Assembly: GCA_021803345.1 (NCBI GenBank)
Contig: JAJZLS010000007.1
Span: 1 to 51,152, forward strand
Length of the DNA stretch: 51,152 nt
DNA from: Actinomycetes bacterium
GTDB taxonomy: Bacteria > Actinomycetota > Acidimicrobiia > Acidimicrobiales > Acidimicrobiaceae
Reading direction: 5' to 3'
A model generated the notes under the pieces. The model saw only the letters and a list, made by a program, of their open reading frames with translations. It ran no database searches and was not told the DNA's origin. This document shows positions 34,399-42,845 of this stretch, in pieces. The position numbers and the translations under genes were made by a program. Each line of letters begins with the position of its first letter. The stretch's first letter is position 1.

Positions 34399-34792
34399 AG
34401 TCACCTCCAGACATTGGGGAAATTCGCTGGTTGAAGCTTTGAAGTCCAAAGTCTCTCAGTCTCGCACCAAAAATAACACCAAACTGATTTTCTCTAAGGT
34501 GCACCTTCACTACTCTCCTAATCCGTTTGCATATAGAGAACAAAATGGAAATAACTTCCAGTTTCAAGCTCCAAACCCCCCTGGGTCATCCTTCCCCAAC
34601 CAATTGCTTGATCCTTTATATCTATTTTTCTCTGAGTTATTTGGCAGAAACTTTCAAATTCAGCTATTTGATTTAGGCTTGCCAAGCTTAAGTTACAGCT
34701 CTCAGAGCCACCTGGACCGTGGCTTCGGTTTAAAAAATCAATTGATCGAGACTCTCTGCGACAGACTGGCTCCGTGCAGAGAGTCTTATGTG
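34399..34792. other. Gap between livK and livG with two hairpins
   Basis: About 390 bases inside an otherwise tightly packed operon. Next to livK lies a strong hairpin (34749-34786). Further on is a nested symmetric repeat at 34641-34685: TTGGCA outside TCAAAT, mirrored by ATTTGA and TGCCAA. No gene seen. It may set the ratio of binding protein to membrane subunits. Confidence 0.6.
34735..34786 (-). terminator. Terminator or stabilising hairpin after livK
   Basis: Perfect 11-base arms, AGACTCTCTGC (34749-34759) and its complement (34776-34786), begin 7 bases after the livK stop. On the minus strand a run of six T follows about 10 bases later. Confidence 0.7.
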
Positions 34793-35986
34793 TTATTTCA
34801 TGTTCGAGGAAAACTGCTTCTTTTGCCAGCTGGTAGGCACATATGCCCCATTTACAACCCTGACTAGGAATATTGCGTTAGATTGCAACCCTGACACATT
34901 GGTAGCGGAATAGTGGTAATCCCCTCCCGGGAGAAGGATCGACATATTCGAAAGCTCCTTGGTTATTGAAGCAGGTGACGTGGACTTGCCTTTCTCGATC
35001 GCAGCTGCGATAAGTTCCACACCTGTGTAACCTGACGTGGCAAACTGGGATGGAAGCCGACCATATTTTTGCTGATAAGGAACGGAAAGCTTGGTAAGCG
35101 CTGTCTTTAGCGGCGATGCAGGCAGCTGATTTACTATCACATTCGGAGTGGCATCCATCACAATCCCATTAGCCGCAGTACCGGCCGGCTGAAGAAACTC
35201 TGGAGCCGCTTCAGCTCCAGTCATTAGAAGCTTCACGCTGCTGGAAAGTCCAAGCGCCGCAAACTGCTTTGCCAGAATCACAGGTCCAGCACCGATATCG
35301 AGCACCACTAAAGCCTGGACGTTAGCTGCGCTCACCTTGGAAAGAGAAGCGCTGAAGTCAGTGCTGGTTAGTGAATCCGTCTGTACCAGCTTGATATTGA
35401 TTCCAGCTGCCTTGGCTGCTGTTACAAATCCTTTGTAGGCATCGATTGCAAAAGAATACTGGGAATCGTAAAGTACCGCCACATTAACGAGTCCCTTCGC
35501 CTTCATGTATGGTACGAGCCTCGAACCGTATTGGGAACCGGTGTTGACTTCGCCAAACAAATAGTGAGAGGTAGTCCCTTGAATAGGTGCAGTTGCGATA
35601 TAGGGTACTTTCTTTCTGTTCATAGCCCCAACAGTTGCCAGGATCCCATTGTCATCGATAGATCCCACCACCCCCACATCTCCTTTGGCTACCAGATTTT
35701 GATAAGCCAAAAGCGACTGAGTGGAATTTGATTGATCGTCTTGAACATCCAAGATGACGTGATGGCCATCAATTCCACCACTTGCGTTCAGCTGGCTCAC
35801 TGCCATTTCCGCACCCCGCTGCTCACCAAGTCCGAGAGCACCTAATGGACCAGTCAGGGATGTATCAACTCCGATTCTTACAGGAGCCTTAGATGCTGAC
35901 GATGCCGTCGAACTGGTCGAAGACGAGCCACAGGCTGCCAGCGCCAACATCGAACCTGCTAATGCAGTTACAACTTTCAATTTCAT
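34793..35986 (-). CDS. livK: ABC importer substrate-binding lipoprotein LivK
   Basis: A 397-residue periplasmic-binding-type lipoprotein (Peripla_BP_6). The signal ends in a lipobox with the acylated Cys in LALAACGSS near residue 20; a Ser/Thr linker follows. The body reads RIGVDTSLTGPLGALGLGEQRGAEMAVSQLN and DDQSNSTQSLLAYQNLVAKGDVGVVGS, standard for the family. The start at MKLKVV has GGGGGATA upstream. It lies directly behind the aromatic-acid enzyme genes, so its ligand is probably a hydroxylated aromatic acid. That is inference. Confidence 0.85.
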   Translation of the reverse strand: MKLKVVTALAGSMLALAACGSSSTSSTASSASKAPVRIGVDTSLTGPLGALGLGEQRGAEMAVSQLNASGGIDGHHVILDVQDDQSNSTQSLLAYQNLVAKGDVGVVGSIDDNGILATVGAMNRKKVPYIATAPIQGTTSHYLFGEVNTGSQYGSRLVPYMKAKGLVNVAVLYDSQYSFAIDAYKGFVTAAKAAGINIKLVQTDSLTSTDFSASLSKVSAANVQALVVLDIGAGPVILAKQFAALGLSSSVKLLMTGAEAAPEFLQPAGTAANGIVMDATPNVIVNQLPASPLKTALTKLSVPYQQKYGRLPSQFATSGYTGVELIAAAIEKGKSTSPASITKELSNMSILLPGGDYHYSATNVSGLQSNAIFLVRVVNGAYVPTSWQKKQFSSNMK

Positions 35987-36002
35987 AATACTTATATCCC
36001 CC

Positions 36003-36032
36003 AAAAAACCCAGGCTCACCAAATTGGTGGCC
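36003..36032 (-). terminator. Terminator-like hairpin in the livK leader
   Basis: On the minus strand GGCCACC pairs with GGTGAGCC (one bulge), followed closely by TTTTTT and then at once by the livK ribosome site GGGGGA. It is either the end of the upstream operon or an attenuator for livK. Confidence 0.5.
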
Positions 36033-36052
36033 AGACAAATATCGTTAGTGCC

Positions 36053-36067
36053 AATTGAAATTCAATT
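36053..36067. promoter_or_regulatory. Perfect palindrome upstream of livK
   Basis: AATTGAA and TTCAATT flank a single A about 67 bases upstream of the livK start, a likely operator position. Confidence 0.45.
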
Positions 36068-36383
36068 ACGCATAGTCACGAGTCGTGCTTGGAGAATCTC
36101 CGCTCGCCATGACCGATGAAACATAAAGTTGGATTTATGCAAACCAGGCAGCTGCTTCTAATTATTTCGTATTCAGTACCTGGATTGACCTATATCAAAA
36201 CAATTAATCCTCAGCCCGCAAGACACCTCCTAGCTTGAATTGCCATAGCCACCCCGAGATTCGCACTCGATATAGCTGGCCAGCTCAAAGCTATGGTTGA
36301 ACCATAAATTCCGCTTTTGCAACCTGGCCAAAAAGCTAAACTGCCGTTTGCGGCTTGAGTTATCCGGATATATTTCCTGCAGT

Positions 36384-37616
36384 TCATATCGCCCCTGCCG
36401 CGCTTAGTTCTTCGATCTCGTCAGGCTTGAGATTCAAAAGGCCGCCGTAAACTTCCCGGTTGTGCGCTCCCGGATCGGCCTGGCCTGCAAATTTTATTTC
36501 ACCAGGAGTTTGCGAGAGCTTCGGAACTATTCCAGGCATAGTGATAGGTCCAAGAACGGGATCTTCGAGTTGGATCAGAAGCTCACGCTCCCTGAAATAA
36601 GGGTCACTAAATATGTCTGCCACCGTATATACCGGACCCCCGGCTACAGAAGCCTCGCTCAGAATCCTTACCAACTCCTCGGAGGTGTATTTGCTGGCCC
36701 AATCGGCGATAATCGATTCAATCTCCTCTTGGTTTTCGCCACGGGCAATATGGGTGGAAAACTTTGGGTCTTGCGCCAGCATCGGCATGCCCATTGCTTT
36801 GGTAAGTCGGCCGAAAACGCTATCCTGATTGGCGGCAATGATAATCCACTTGCCATCCCGAGTCTTGAAAAGATTAGAAGGTGCCAGACCTTTAATACCA
36901 GTACCTGATGGCTGACGCACCGCTCCGACGGCACCATATTCGGGCACTACACTTTCCAGCATGGAAAAACAGGAGTCCACTAGGGACACGTCCACCATCT
37001 GTCCAGTCTCGCCTCCTTTGGCGTCTCTCCAGTATAAAGCCGTCAAGATCCCCTGAAAGGCAAACATCCCGGCCAAACTGTCTCCCAGAGACAGTCCTGA
37101 GCGAGGAGGTGGTTCACCTGGAGAGCCGTTGAGATACCGCATACCCCCAAGCGCCTCGGCCACCGAGGCATATCCGGGTTGCTTAGAATAACGCCCGGTT
37201 TGTCCATAGCCTGAAACCCGGGCAATGATGAGGCGGGGATTTACGTTCCAAAGTTCTTCCGGTCCTATTCCCCATTTCTCAAGAGTTCCGGGCCTAAAGT
37301 TCTCAACCAGCACGTCAGTGGTGGAAACCAGCGAAAACAGCAGCTCTTTACCTTTTTCGGAGCGAAGATCCAAAGTTATGAGCTTTTTGTTCCTGCTTTG
37401 GACCATCCACCATAAGGGGCGGCCTTGAGAGCGTTCTATTCCCCATTGGCGCAAGGGGTCATGATTTTTGGGATCCTCTATCTTTATAACCTCAGCCCCA
37501 AAGTCAGCAAGTAGCCGACCTGCAAAAGGACCAGCTATCAGGCTCCCGAGTTCAATTACCCGAACTCCGGATAATGGAGAAGATTGTGATACCGATTTGT
37601 GCACCTCGTTGGTCAA
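36384..37616 (-). CDS. Type III (CaiB/BaiF) CoA-transferase
   Basis: A 410-residue family III CoA-transferase. The N-terminal LSGVRVIELGSLIAGPFAGRLLADFGAEVIKIEDP holds the CoA-binding region; the catalytic Asp should be in the VSLVDSCFSMLES region. It moves CoA from an acyl-CoA such as succinyl-CoA to a carboxylic acid. The start is set at the TTG of LTNEVHK, which overlaps the upstream stop as TTGA and has GGAAAAGGG before it; a start further up would overlap the upstream gene by 130 bases. Its acid substrate should come from the ring-cleavage pathway. Confidence 0.8.
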   Translation of the reverse strand: MTNEVHKSVSQSSPLSGVRVIELGSLIAGPFAGRLLADFGAEVIKIEDPKNHDPLRQWGIERSQGRPLWWMVQSRNKKLITLDLRSEKGKELLFSLVSTTDVLVENFRPGTLEKWGIGPEELWNVNPRLIIARVSGYGQTGRYSKQPGYASVAEALGGMRYLNGSPGEPPPRSGLSLGDSLAGMFAFQGILTALYWRDAKGGETGQMVDVSLVDSCFSMLESVVPEYGAVGAVRQPSGTGIKGLAPSNLFKTRDGKWIIIAANQDSVFGRLTKAMGMPMLAQDPKFSTHIARGENQEEIESIIADWASKYTSEELVRILSEASVAGGPVYTVADIFSDPYFRERELLIQLEDPVLGPITMPGIVPKLSQTPGEIKFAGQADPGAHNREVYGGLLNLKPDEIEELSAAGAI

Positions 37617-38509
37617 GAATTTCCGCCCTTTTCCTTTGATCCACCAACAAGTGCAGATCCAGAGTTTCCGCCAGTGGTTACAGATGCGGTAGCTCCAGCC
37701 GCTGAAACTTTGACGTTTAGCCGACCCCCGATTCCTGAACATTCAGCCTCGACGATGTCACCGTCAAATATAGAACCCACTCCAGCGGGCGTACCTGTGG
37801 TAATTACGTCGCCGGGCAGCAGGGTAGTCACACTGGATGCATAGGCAATCAGTTCCGCAACCCCCCAGATCAGGTCTTTGGTATTGGCATGCTGCCTCAG
37901 CTCACCGTTCACCCAACACTTGAGGTCTACGTCAGCGGGATCCCCGAATTCGTCAGCAGTCACTATCCATGGACCCATAGGTGTAAAGGTTTCAAAGGAT
38001 TTGCGGGTGGAGCGATCTTCTCCACCCCTCATTGTTATATCCAGCAAGGTGGAGTAGCCGAATACAAAATCAAGTGCCCTGTCCACACTTACATTGCGGG
38101 CCATCTTGCCGATTATGACAGCAAATTCTCCCTCTTGATCAAAGCGCCGATCATGATAGGGAAGCTGCAGGGTCCCCCCGGAGCCCACAAGTGATGAGGG
38201 TGCCTTCAGGAACAATCCGAGTCCGGAAACCTGAAAAGCCTGTTCCATTTCTTTTTGATGATCCACATAGTTGACCGGAGCCGCAAAAATCTTCGAGGGA
38301 TCAGGAACCGGGGGATCGAGAACCACTTCTGCCAAGGGAACCGATGGACCCCGGGAAGACCCCACCAGTGACGACCAGTTGCCTTTCTGGATCAGGGTGC
38401 GCATCGGGCTATGGGCAAACTCTGAATTTTCGCCAATGCCAATCAGCTCCACGATATTTTCACCCTCGACACAACCGATCCGGCCGCAGTCAAAACTTGC
38501 CAAACGCAA
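37613..38509 (-). CDS. Fumarylacetoacetate hydrolase family enzyme (acylpyruvate hydrolase)
   Basis: A 298-residue FAH-family protein. Metal-binding acidic residues occur in DQEGEFAVIIGK, with the motif SKIFAAPVNYVDHQKEM upstream and GDVITTGTPAGVGS, the family signature, near residue 250. In gentisate pathways this family splits fumarylpyruvate to fumarate and pyruvate, or maleylpyruvate directly to maleate and pyruvate. No maleylpyruvate isomerase is seen, so either the second route is used or the isomerase is elsewhere. It overlaps the CoA-transferase gene by 4 bases. Confidence 0.8.
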   Translation of the reverse strand: MRLASFDCGRIGCVEGENIVELIGIGENSEFAHSPMRTLIQKGNWSSLVGSSRGPSVPLAEVVLDPPVPDPSKIFAAPVNYVDHQKEMEQAFQVSGLGLFLKAPSSLVGSGGTLQLPYHDRRFDQEGEFAVIIGKMARNVSVDRALDFVFGYSTLLDITMRGGEDRSTRKSFETFTPMGPWIVTADEFGDPADVDLKCWVNGELRQHANTKDLIWGVAELIAYASSVTTLLPGDVITTGTPAGVGSIFDGDIVEAECSGIGGRLNVKVSAAGATASVTTGGNSGSALVGGSKEKGGNS

Positions 38510-38548
38510 TTTATTTCCTTCCTAGTAATTCGCTTTGATTATCTAGAC

Positions 38549-38564
38549 AGATCATCGTTGATCT
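38549..38564. promoter_or_regulatory. Inverted repeat between dioxygenase and hydrolase genes
   Basis: AGATCA and TGATCT flank TCGT in the 64-base gap of the operon. Role unknown. Confidence 0.35.
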
Positions 38565-38573
38565 AACGACGGT

Positions 38574-39620
38574 TCAGTCGAGCTGCTCTCGATAAAAGCC
38601 CAATGATCTAATAGCCGGCTCGTTTGAAAAAGTAAAAAACACTGCGTCGTTGGTCTTCGAATCATTTATATGGCGATACTTCTGCCACCCTGGTATGGCA
38701 ATAACATCGTTCTTTTTCCAGTTCAACGTGGTGTCACCAACAATCGTGGTACCTTCCCCACGAATCACATGGGCGATGATCCCAGGAGTCTGCTGCCTTG
38801 GGCGCCCGGAAAATCCAGGCTTCAGGCGCTGGATTCTGCAAGACATGGTGGGCAGCACTGAGCCCCCGGTCCATGGATTCGAATACTCAAGCACCGTGCC
38901 GTCATATTCGCTTCCCTCGGCATGATCAGCAATAGCCTCAAGTGCTCTGTTAGTCTCAGTCCACGGGTAGTTTCCGATTGGACTATTGACTCTCGAAGGC
39001 TCACTCCACAGTGGGTTTAGCCTCCCGTGGATGAACTGCTTGGTAGAAAGACCCTCCGGGACTAGTGGCTTTTGCACCCCATCCGGATATTGCTCATAAA
39101 ACCCGACCTCAAGCATGTTGACCAGCGGGAAATCAAGTCCATCAAGCCAAACCATGGGTTGATCTCCAGCGTGGTAGTGATCATGCCATTGCCAACCGGC
39201 AGTGAGGAGAAAATCGCCGGTGTTCATGGGCACCCGCTCTCCATCAACTGTGGTATATGCACCATGACCTTCGGTTATGAAACGGAATGCGTTGGCTGTA
39301 TGTCGGTGCGCCGGCGCCTGTTCGCCCGGTAGCAGCACCTGGAATCCAGCAAATAACGAACCAAGAGTTGCCGGCGGATCCTGCAACTGTGGATTTACAA
39401 GCATGAGAACCCGTCTCTGTGCGTCTTCGATTGGCAAATGCTCGGCAAAATAGGATGCCAATGGACGCAACTTTTCATAGCTCCAGCAAAATGGAACTGC
39501 GGTGCTGTGCGGCTCATGAGAAAACATGCTCTTCAGATGATGCCAAAGCGGAGCCCCACCGCACCTGGCTAACTCATCATAGGCCTCTTTGTCACTGCTT
39601 ATTTCGCTCACTAAAGACAT
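38574..39620 (-). CDS. Gentisate 1,2-dioxygenase
   Basis: A 348-residue bicupin. The N-terminal cupin holds the iron ligands H105 and H107 (APAHRHTANAFRFITEG) and H146 (GWQWHDHYH); the second cupin (PGIIAHVIRGEGTTIVGDTTLNWKKNDVIAIPGWQKYRH) lacks that full set, as usual. It opens the ring of gentisate (2,5-dihydroxybenzoate) or a substituted gentisate with O2 to a maleylpyruvate. GGGGGA precedes the start. It lies 30 bases behind the hydroxylase gene and 64 before the hydrolase gene, in pathway order. Confidence 0.9.
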   Translation of the reverse strand: MSLVSEISSDKEAYDELARCGGAPLWHHLKSMFSHEPHSTAVPFCWSYEKLRPLASYFAEHLPIEDAQRRVLMLVNPQLQDPPATLGSLFAGFQVLLPGEQAPAHRHTANAFRFITEGHGAYTTVDGERVPMNTGDFLLTAGWQWHDHYHAGDQPMVWLDGLDFPLVNMLEVGFYEQYPDGVQKPLVPEGLSTKQFIHGRLNPLWSEPSRVNSPIGNYPWTETNRALEAIADHAEGSEYDGTVLEYSNPWTGGSVLPTMSCRIQRLKPGFSGRPRQQTPGIIAHVIRGEGTTIVGDTTLNWKKNDVIAIPGWQKYRHINDSKTNDAVFFTFSNEPAIRSLGFYREQLD

Positions 39621-39650
39621 GAAATTTCCCCCTATATTCTTACTAGCTTC

Positions 39651-40835
39651 TTAATCTCCAATAGCGGAATATGCGTACAACCAATCGACATCGCTAAAGT
39701 CCTCGTCCTGGCGCTTCTCCAATAAATAATTTCGCATCGCTGCCATTGTTCCCCCAATATGGAGAAACTCGCCAAATAAACGTGCTCGAATCTGCACCAT
39801 TGAAGCCCTTGGGAAACGCTCCTGTTCGTAGTCAACAAAGGCCTTCCTGGCATCGGAATTCTTAGCCAAAGCTTTGGCCAGGACCACTGCATCTTCCATT
39901 GCCTGACAGGCACCCTGGGCAAGATACTGAAACATCGGATGGGCGGCATCACCCACAAGAGTTACATTTCCTTGACTCCAACCCGCATGTGGAGGTCGGT
40001 CAAACATCGTCCAGCGGCGCTCCCGGTTCATTAATTTGGCGCTGTTTGCCACGTGGGCGCATGTTTGAGCAAAAGTGGCATCGAGTTCTTCCGGGGTTCC
40101 CCACTCCTTTGCGCCCGCTTCGAAGTTGGCGCTATGAAACACCGCAACCTGATTGCATAGTTCACCACGGCGAACAGGGTACTGAACCAGGTGAAGTCCC
40201 GGCCCTATCCAGATCACCATGTCACTCAGCTCATCTGTACCCATAGCCTGTTTCACAGCATCGACCGAAACCGTACCCCTGTAGGCGACAAAACCGGTAG
40301 CAACCGGTTCCCCGTCGTCAATTAAATGTCGGCGAATCGTGGAATTGATCCCATCGGCACCAATCAACGCATTTGTACTGGCTACAGTACCGTCGCTGAA
40401 GCTGACCGCTATTTGCTCACCCTGATCCTCAATCCCAACCACGTGTTTTCCGGCCGACAGCTTTATAAGCGGCTCTTTTTCACATGCTTCAAATAACGCA
40501 GAATGCAGATCCGCCCGATGGGTGACGAAGTAGGGGAAGCCGTACCGTTGCACAAATGAAGGACCTACGGGAAGTGCTGTGAGCTCATTCCCATTCATAG
40601 CGTCCATGAGCATCAATCGCTTGGGGAAAAAGGCGTCTTCCATAACCCGGTCAAGCACTCCGAGCCAATTAAGGATTCTCGATGCATTTGGAGCTAATTG
40701 AAGACCTGCTCCAATCTCTCCAAAAGCTTCTGCTTGCTCCACAACGTGGCTGCCAATACCGTAGCGAGCCAAACTCAAAGCTGTAACAAGTCCACCGATT
40801 CCTCCGCCGACTACAAGAAATTTTTCATCAGCCAA
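39651..40835 (-). CDS. FAD-dependent aromatic hydroxylase (3-hydroxybenzoate 6-hydroxylase-like)
   Basis: A 394-residue class A flavin monooxygenase. FAD is bound by VVGGGIGGLVTALSLARYGIGSHVVEQ at the N-terminus and by the second FAD motif NVTLVGDAAHPMFQYLAQGACQAMEDAVVLAKAL near residue 290. Such enzymes add an OH group to hydroxybenzoates using NAD(P)H. The gentisate dioxygenase gene next to it points to 3-hydroxybenzoate 6-hydroxylation; salicylate 5-hydroxylation or a methylated substrate are alternatives. The TTG start at LADEKF has GGGGGG 8 bases upstream. First gene of the aromatic operon. Confidence 0.8.
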   Translation of the reverse strand: MADEKFLVVGGGIGGLVTALSLARYGIGSHVVEQAEAFGEIGAGLQLAPNASRILNWLGVLDRVMEDAFFPKRLMLMDAMNGNELTALPVGPSFVQRYGFPYFVTHRADLHSALFEACEKEPLIKLSAGKHVVGIEDQGEQIAVSFSDGTVASTNALIGADGINSTIRRHLIDDGEPVATGFVAYRGTVSVDAVKQAMGTDELSDMVIWIGPGLHLVQYPVRRGELCNQVAVFHSANFEAGAKEWGTPEELDATFAQTCAHVANSAKLMNRERRWTMFDRPPHAGWSQGNVTLVGDAAHPMFQYLAQGACQAMEDAVVLAKALAKNSDARKAFVDYEQERFPRASMVQIRARLFGEFLHIGGTMAAMRNYLLEKRQDEDFSDVDWLYAYSAIGD

Positions 40836-41353
40836 TCTTTTCCCCCCAAATACTCTCAGTACACTGACGAGTTGATTGGGCACAGTATCAAATAGCGATA
40901 AGAAAAATCAAGAACATGTGACAAATTTTATAATTTTTGGTTATTCTTGAGGATTATTGCATTCATTATCCTCATTTTTGCCCTACTGAGTTAAAAATGT
41001 TCCACCAAAAAAGACTTTTCCTGTATGGCTGAGTAACCGACTGGATTTGACGCAGTAATGACAACACGGATGTGACAGAAGGAAAACCAACCAAAAGTTG
41101 TGGGACCAAAAGTTGTGGGGACCTAACGAGTAGGATCGCGCCTAATATCCCTTGGCAGTCCCATCTAAATCAGGAACAACGAAAAAAATCATCGTTTAGA
41201 TAGCTCCAAAGAAGGCTTTTTATCGCATCTTTCCAGACCTGGTGCCTTGTTTTAATGTTCCCCATACAATCAGGATTTGCGTTACTAAAAAAACAACCTA
41301 AAGCTCACATGGGGTTATAGGGAAAGATTCACTGTTACCAAGGGAGATATACG
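40836..41353. other. Divergent control region of the aromatic operon
   Basis: About 500 bases between the hydroxylase gene (leftward) and the lyase gene (rightward). Apart from the 15-base tandem repeat at 41090-41119 I see no gene. Confidence 0.6.
41090..41119 (+). repeat. Tandem 15-base repeat
   Basis: ACCAAAAGTTGTGGG occurs twice with no gap (41090-41104, 41105-41119). Each copy has CCA and TGG ends, so a regulator may bind two sites on one face of the DNA. Confidence 0.8.
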
Positions 41354-42253
41354 GTGTCACGGATCCAAATAGTCGAAGTTGCCGCACGCGACGGATTGCA
41401 AAACGAGTCAACCTACTTTGACACCGAATCGAAAATATCACTAGTGGAGCAGTGCTTTGAGGCTGGAATTGACAGATTGGAAGTCGCCAGCTTTGCCCAT
41501 CCAAAAAAGGTTCCCCAAATGGCAGATGCTGAAGCGGTTATAGGTGGACTTTCACCCAAGACTTTGTCACGCTCAATAGGACTCGTTCTGAATCAGAGAG
41601 GGGTGGAAAGAGCCATAGATGCAAAAATACCGGAAATCAACTTCGTGGTTGTCGCCACCGACACATTTGCCAGGGCCAATCAAGGCAGCACCACTGCCGA
41701 TTTAGTACAGACTTGGCTCGAAGTCTCAAGATCAGCAAAAAGTGCTGGAATCCGATGCTCAGTAGCCATTGCAGCTGCTTTTGGATGTCCATTTGAAGGT
41801 GAGGTTAACCCAAAACAGGTACTGGAACTGATTTCGAAGATCTTGGAAGGCAGTCCAGACGAAGTGGGGATTGCTGACACCATCGGTTCCGGGGTTCCCG
41901 CAGATGTTCAATACCTGGTATCGCAGTCAATTCGAATGCTTGGCGACGTACCGCTTCGCTGCCATTTCCACAATACCCGCAACACCGGAATTGCGAATGC
42001 CTACGTAGCTGCAAATGAAGGGGCGGCTGCACTTGATTCAAGTCTTGGCGGTATTGGTGGATGTCCATTTGCCCCCAGGGCCACCGGTAATATTCCAACA
42101 GAGGACGTCGTATGGATGCTGCAAAGAAGTGGCTTTACCGTAGAAGCCGAGCTCCCGAAGCTGATGGAGTCGTCAAAATGGCTGTCTCAAAAACTCGGCA
42201 AGGAAACACCGTCGCTTCTTTCGAGAGCAGGCGTATTTCCCCCCAAGAGTTGA
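41354..42253 (+). CDS. HMG-CoA lyase family protein
   Basis: A 299-residue TIM-barrel lyase. VEVAARDGLQNE at the N-terminus gives the metal-binding Asp and catalytic Arg; HFHNTRNTGIANAY holds the metal His pair, and GGIGGCPFAPRATGNIPTED has the active-site loop Cys. The family splits 3-hydroxy-3-methylglutaryl-CoA to acetyl-CoA and acetoacetate; some members cut (R)-citramalyl-CoA to acetyl-CoA and pyruvate. GTG start with AGGGAG upstream. It is divergent from the aromatic operon whose CoA-transferase could make its substrate. Confidence 0.8.
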   Translation: MSRIQIVEVAARDGLQNESTYFDTESKISLVEQCFEAGIDRLEVASFAHPKKVPQMADAEAVIGGLSPKTLSRSIGLVLNQRGVERAIDAKIPEINFVVVATDTFARANQGSTTADLVQTWLEVSRSAKSAGIRCSVAIAAAFGCPFEGEVNPKQVLELISKILEGSPDEVGIADTIGSGVPADVQYLVSQSIRMLGDVPLRCHFHNTRNTGIANAYVAANEGAAALDSSLGGIGGCPFAPRATGNIPTEDVVWMLQRSGFTVEAELPKLMESSKWLSQKLGKETPSLLSRAGVFPPKS

Positions 42254-42575
42254 CACCCATCATCAATTCGTCGTCAAAAGAGGCTAATTCCGCGGGGTGA
42301 TCTCTGACAAAGAATACTTCTTCGCTCATCGACTACTAGAACCACTGAATCAGGAAATCAAAAAAGAATCCAGGTAGTAAGGACATTTCCAAGTGAAAAC
42401 TCAGCCCTGTAACCGCTCTCGATTAATACCGTCTATGCACAGCACATTTCTCACCTGGATAGTTACCATAGAGGCGATTTAGGAGGGACACGGGCGGACT
42501 GCGACAGCATTTGGCCGCTTTAGTGAGATCAACCCAAGAACATCCCAGTTCACCCGGATCGATAGATAGGTAATT
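42254..42575. other. Intergenic region
   Basis: About 320 bases between the convergent lyase and relE-like genes; I see no gene and no strong hairpin. Confidence 0.5.
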
Positions 42576-42845
42576 TCACCGCGGCCTATACACATCGGAT
42601 CGATGATCGATGCGTAATACGTGAACCGTCCGCGTTTCTACATCAATTTGGTACACGATACGATACGACCCTTTTCGTGCGGAATACAGCCCGAAAAGTT
42701 CTCGCTGAAGGGGATGCCCAATTTTCCGAGGATCTTGCAAAAGTGGACCCAACATAAACTCGGCGATTGCCGCAGCGAATTTCTCAGGTAGCTGCCCGAG
42801 CTTGCGCTCATCTGATGAAGCGACGGCAAGCTGCCAATTATTCAA
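42576..42845 (-). CDS. RelE-family toxin
   Basis: An 89-residue protein with the RelE core: HPLQRELFGLYSARKGSYRIVYQID and a C-terminal VHVLRIDHRSDVYR. The Arg residues used to cleave mRNA in the ribosome lie in SARKGSYRI and DHRSDVY. It overlaps the antitoxin stop by 4 bases. It looks intact. Confidence 0.85.
   Translation of the reverse strand: MNNWQLAVASSDERKLGQLPEKFAAAIAEFMLGPLLQDPRKIGHPLQRELFGLYSARKGSYRIVYQIDVETRTVHVLRIDHRSDVYRPR

Larger units (their letters stand above)
35987..36383. other. Intergenic region between the CoA-transferase gene and livK
   Basis: About 400 bases. It contains a terminator-like hairpin at 36003-36032, palindromes at 36053-36067 and 36361-36370, and a small GCCG/CGGC hairpin at 36343-36354. 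A separate promoter for livK is likely. No gene seen. Confidence 0.6.

Noticed and set aside
34217-34867. 216-residue plus-strand gene
   Set aside because: It runs antisense through livG, the gap and the end of livK, and has no recognisable domain.
37617-37742. Longer N-terminus of the CoA-transferase
   Set aside because: It would overlap the upstream hydrolase gene by 130 bases and has no CoA-transferase similarity; the TTG at 37616 fits a TTGA overlap.
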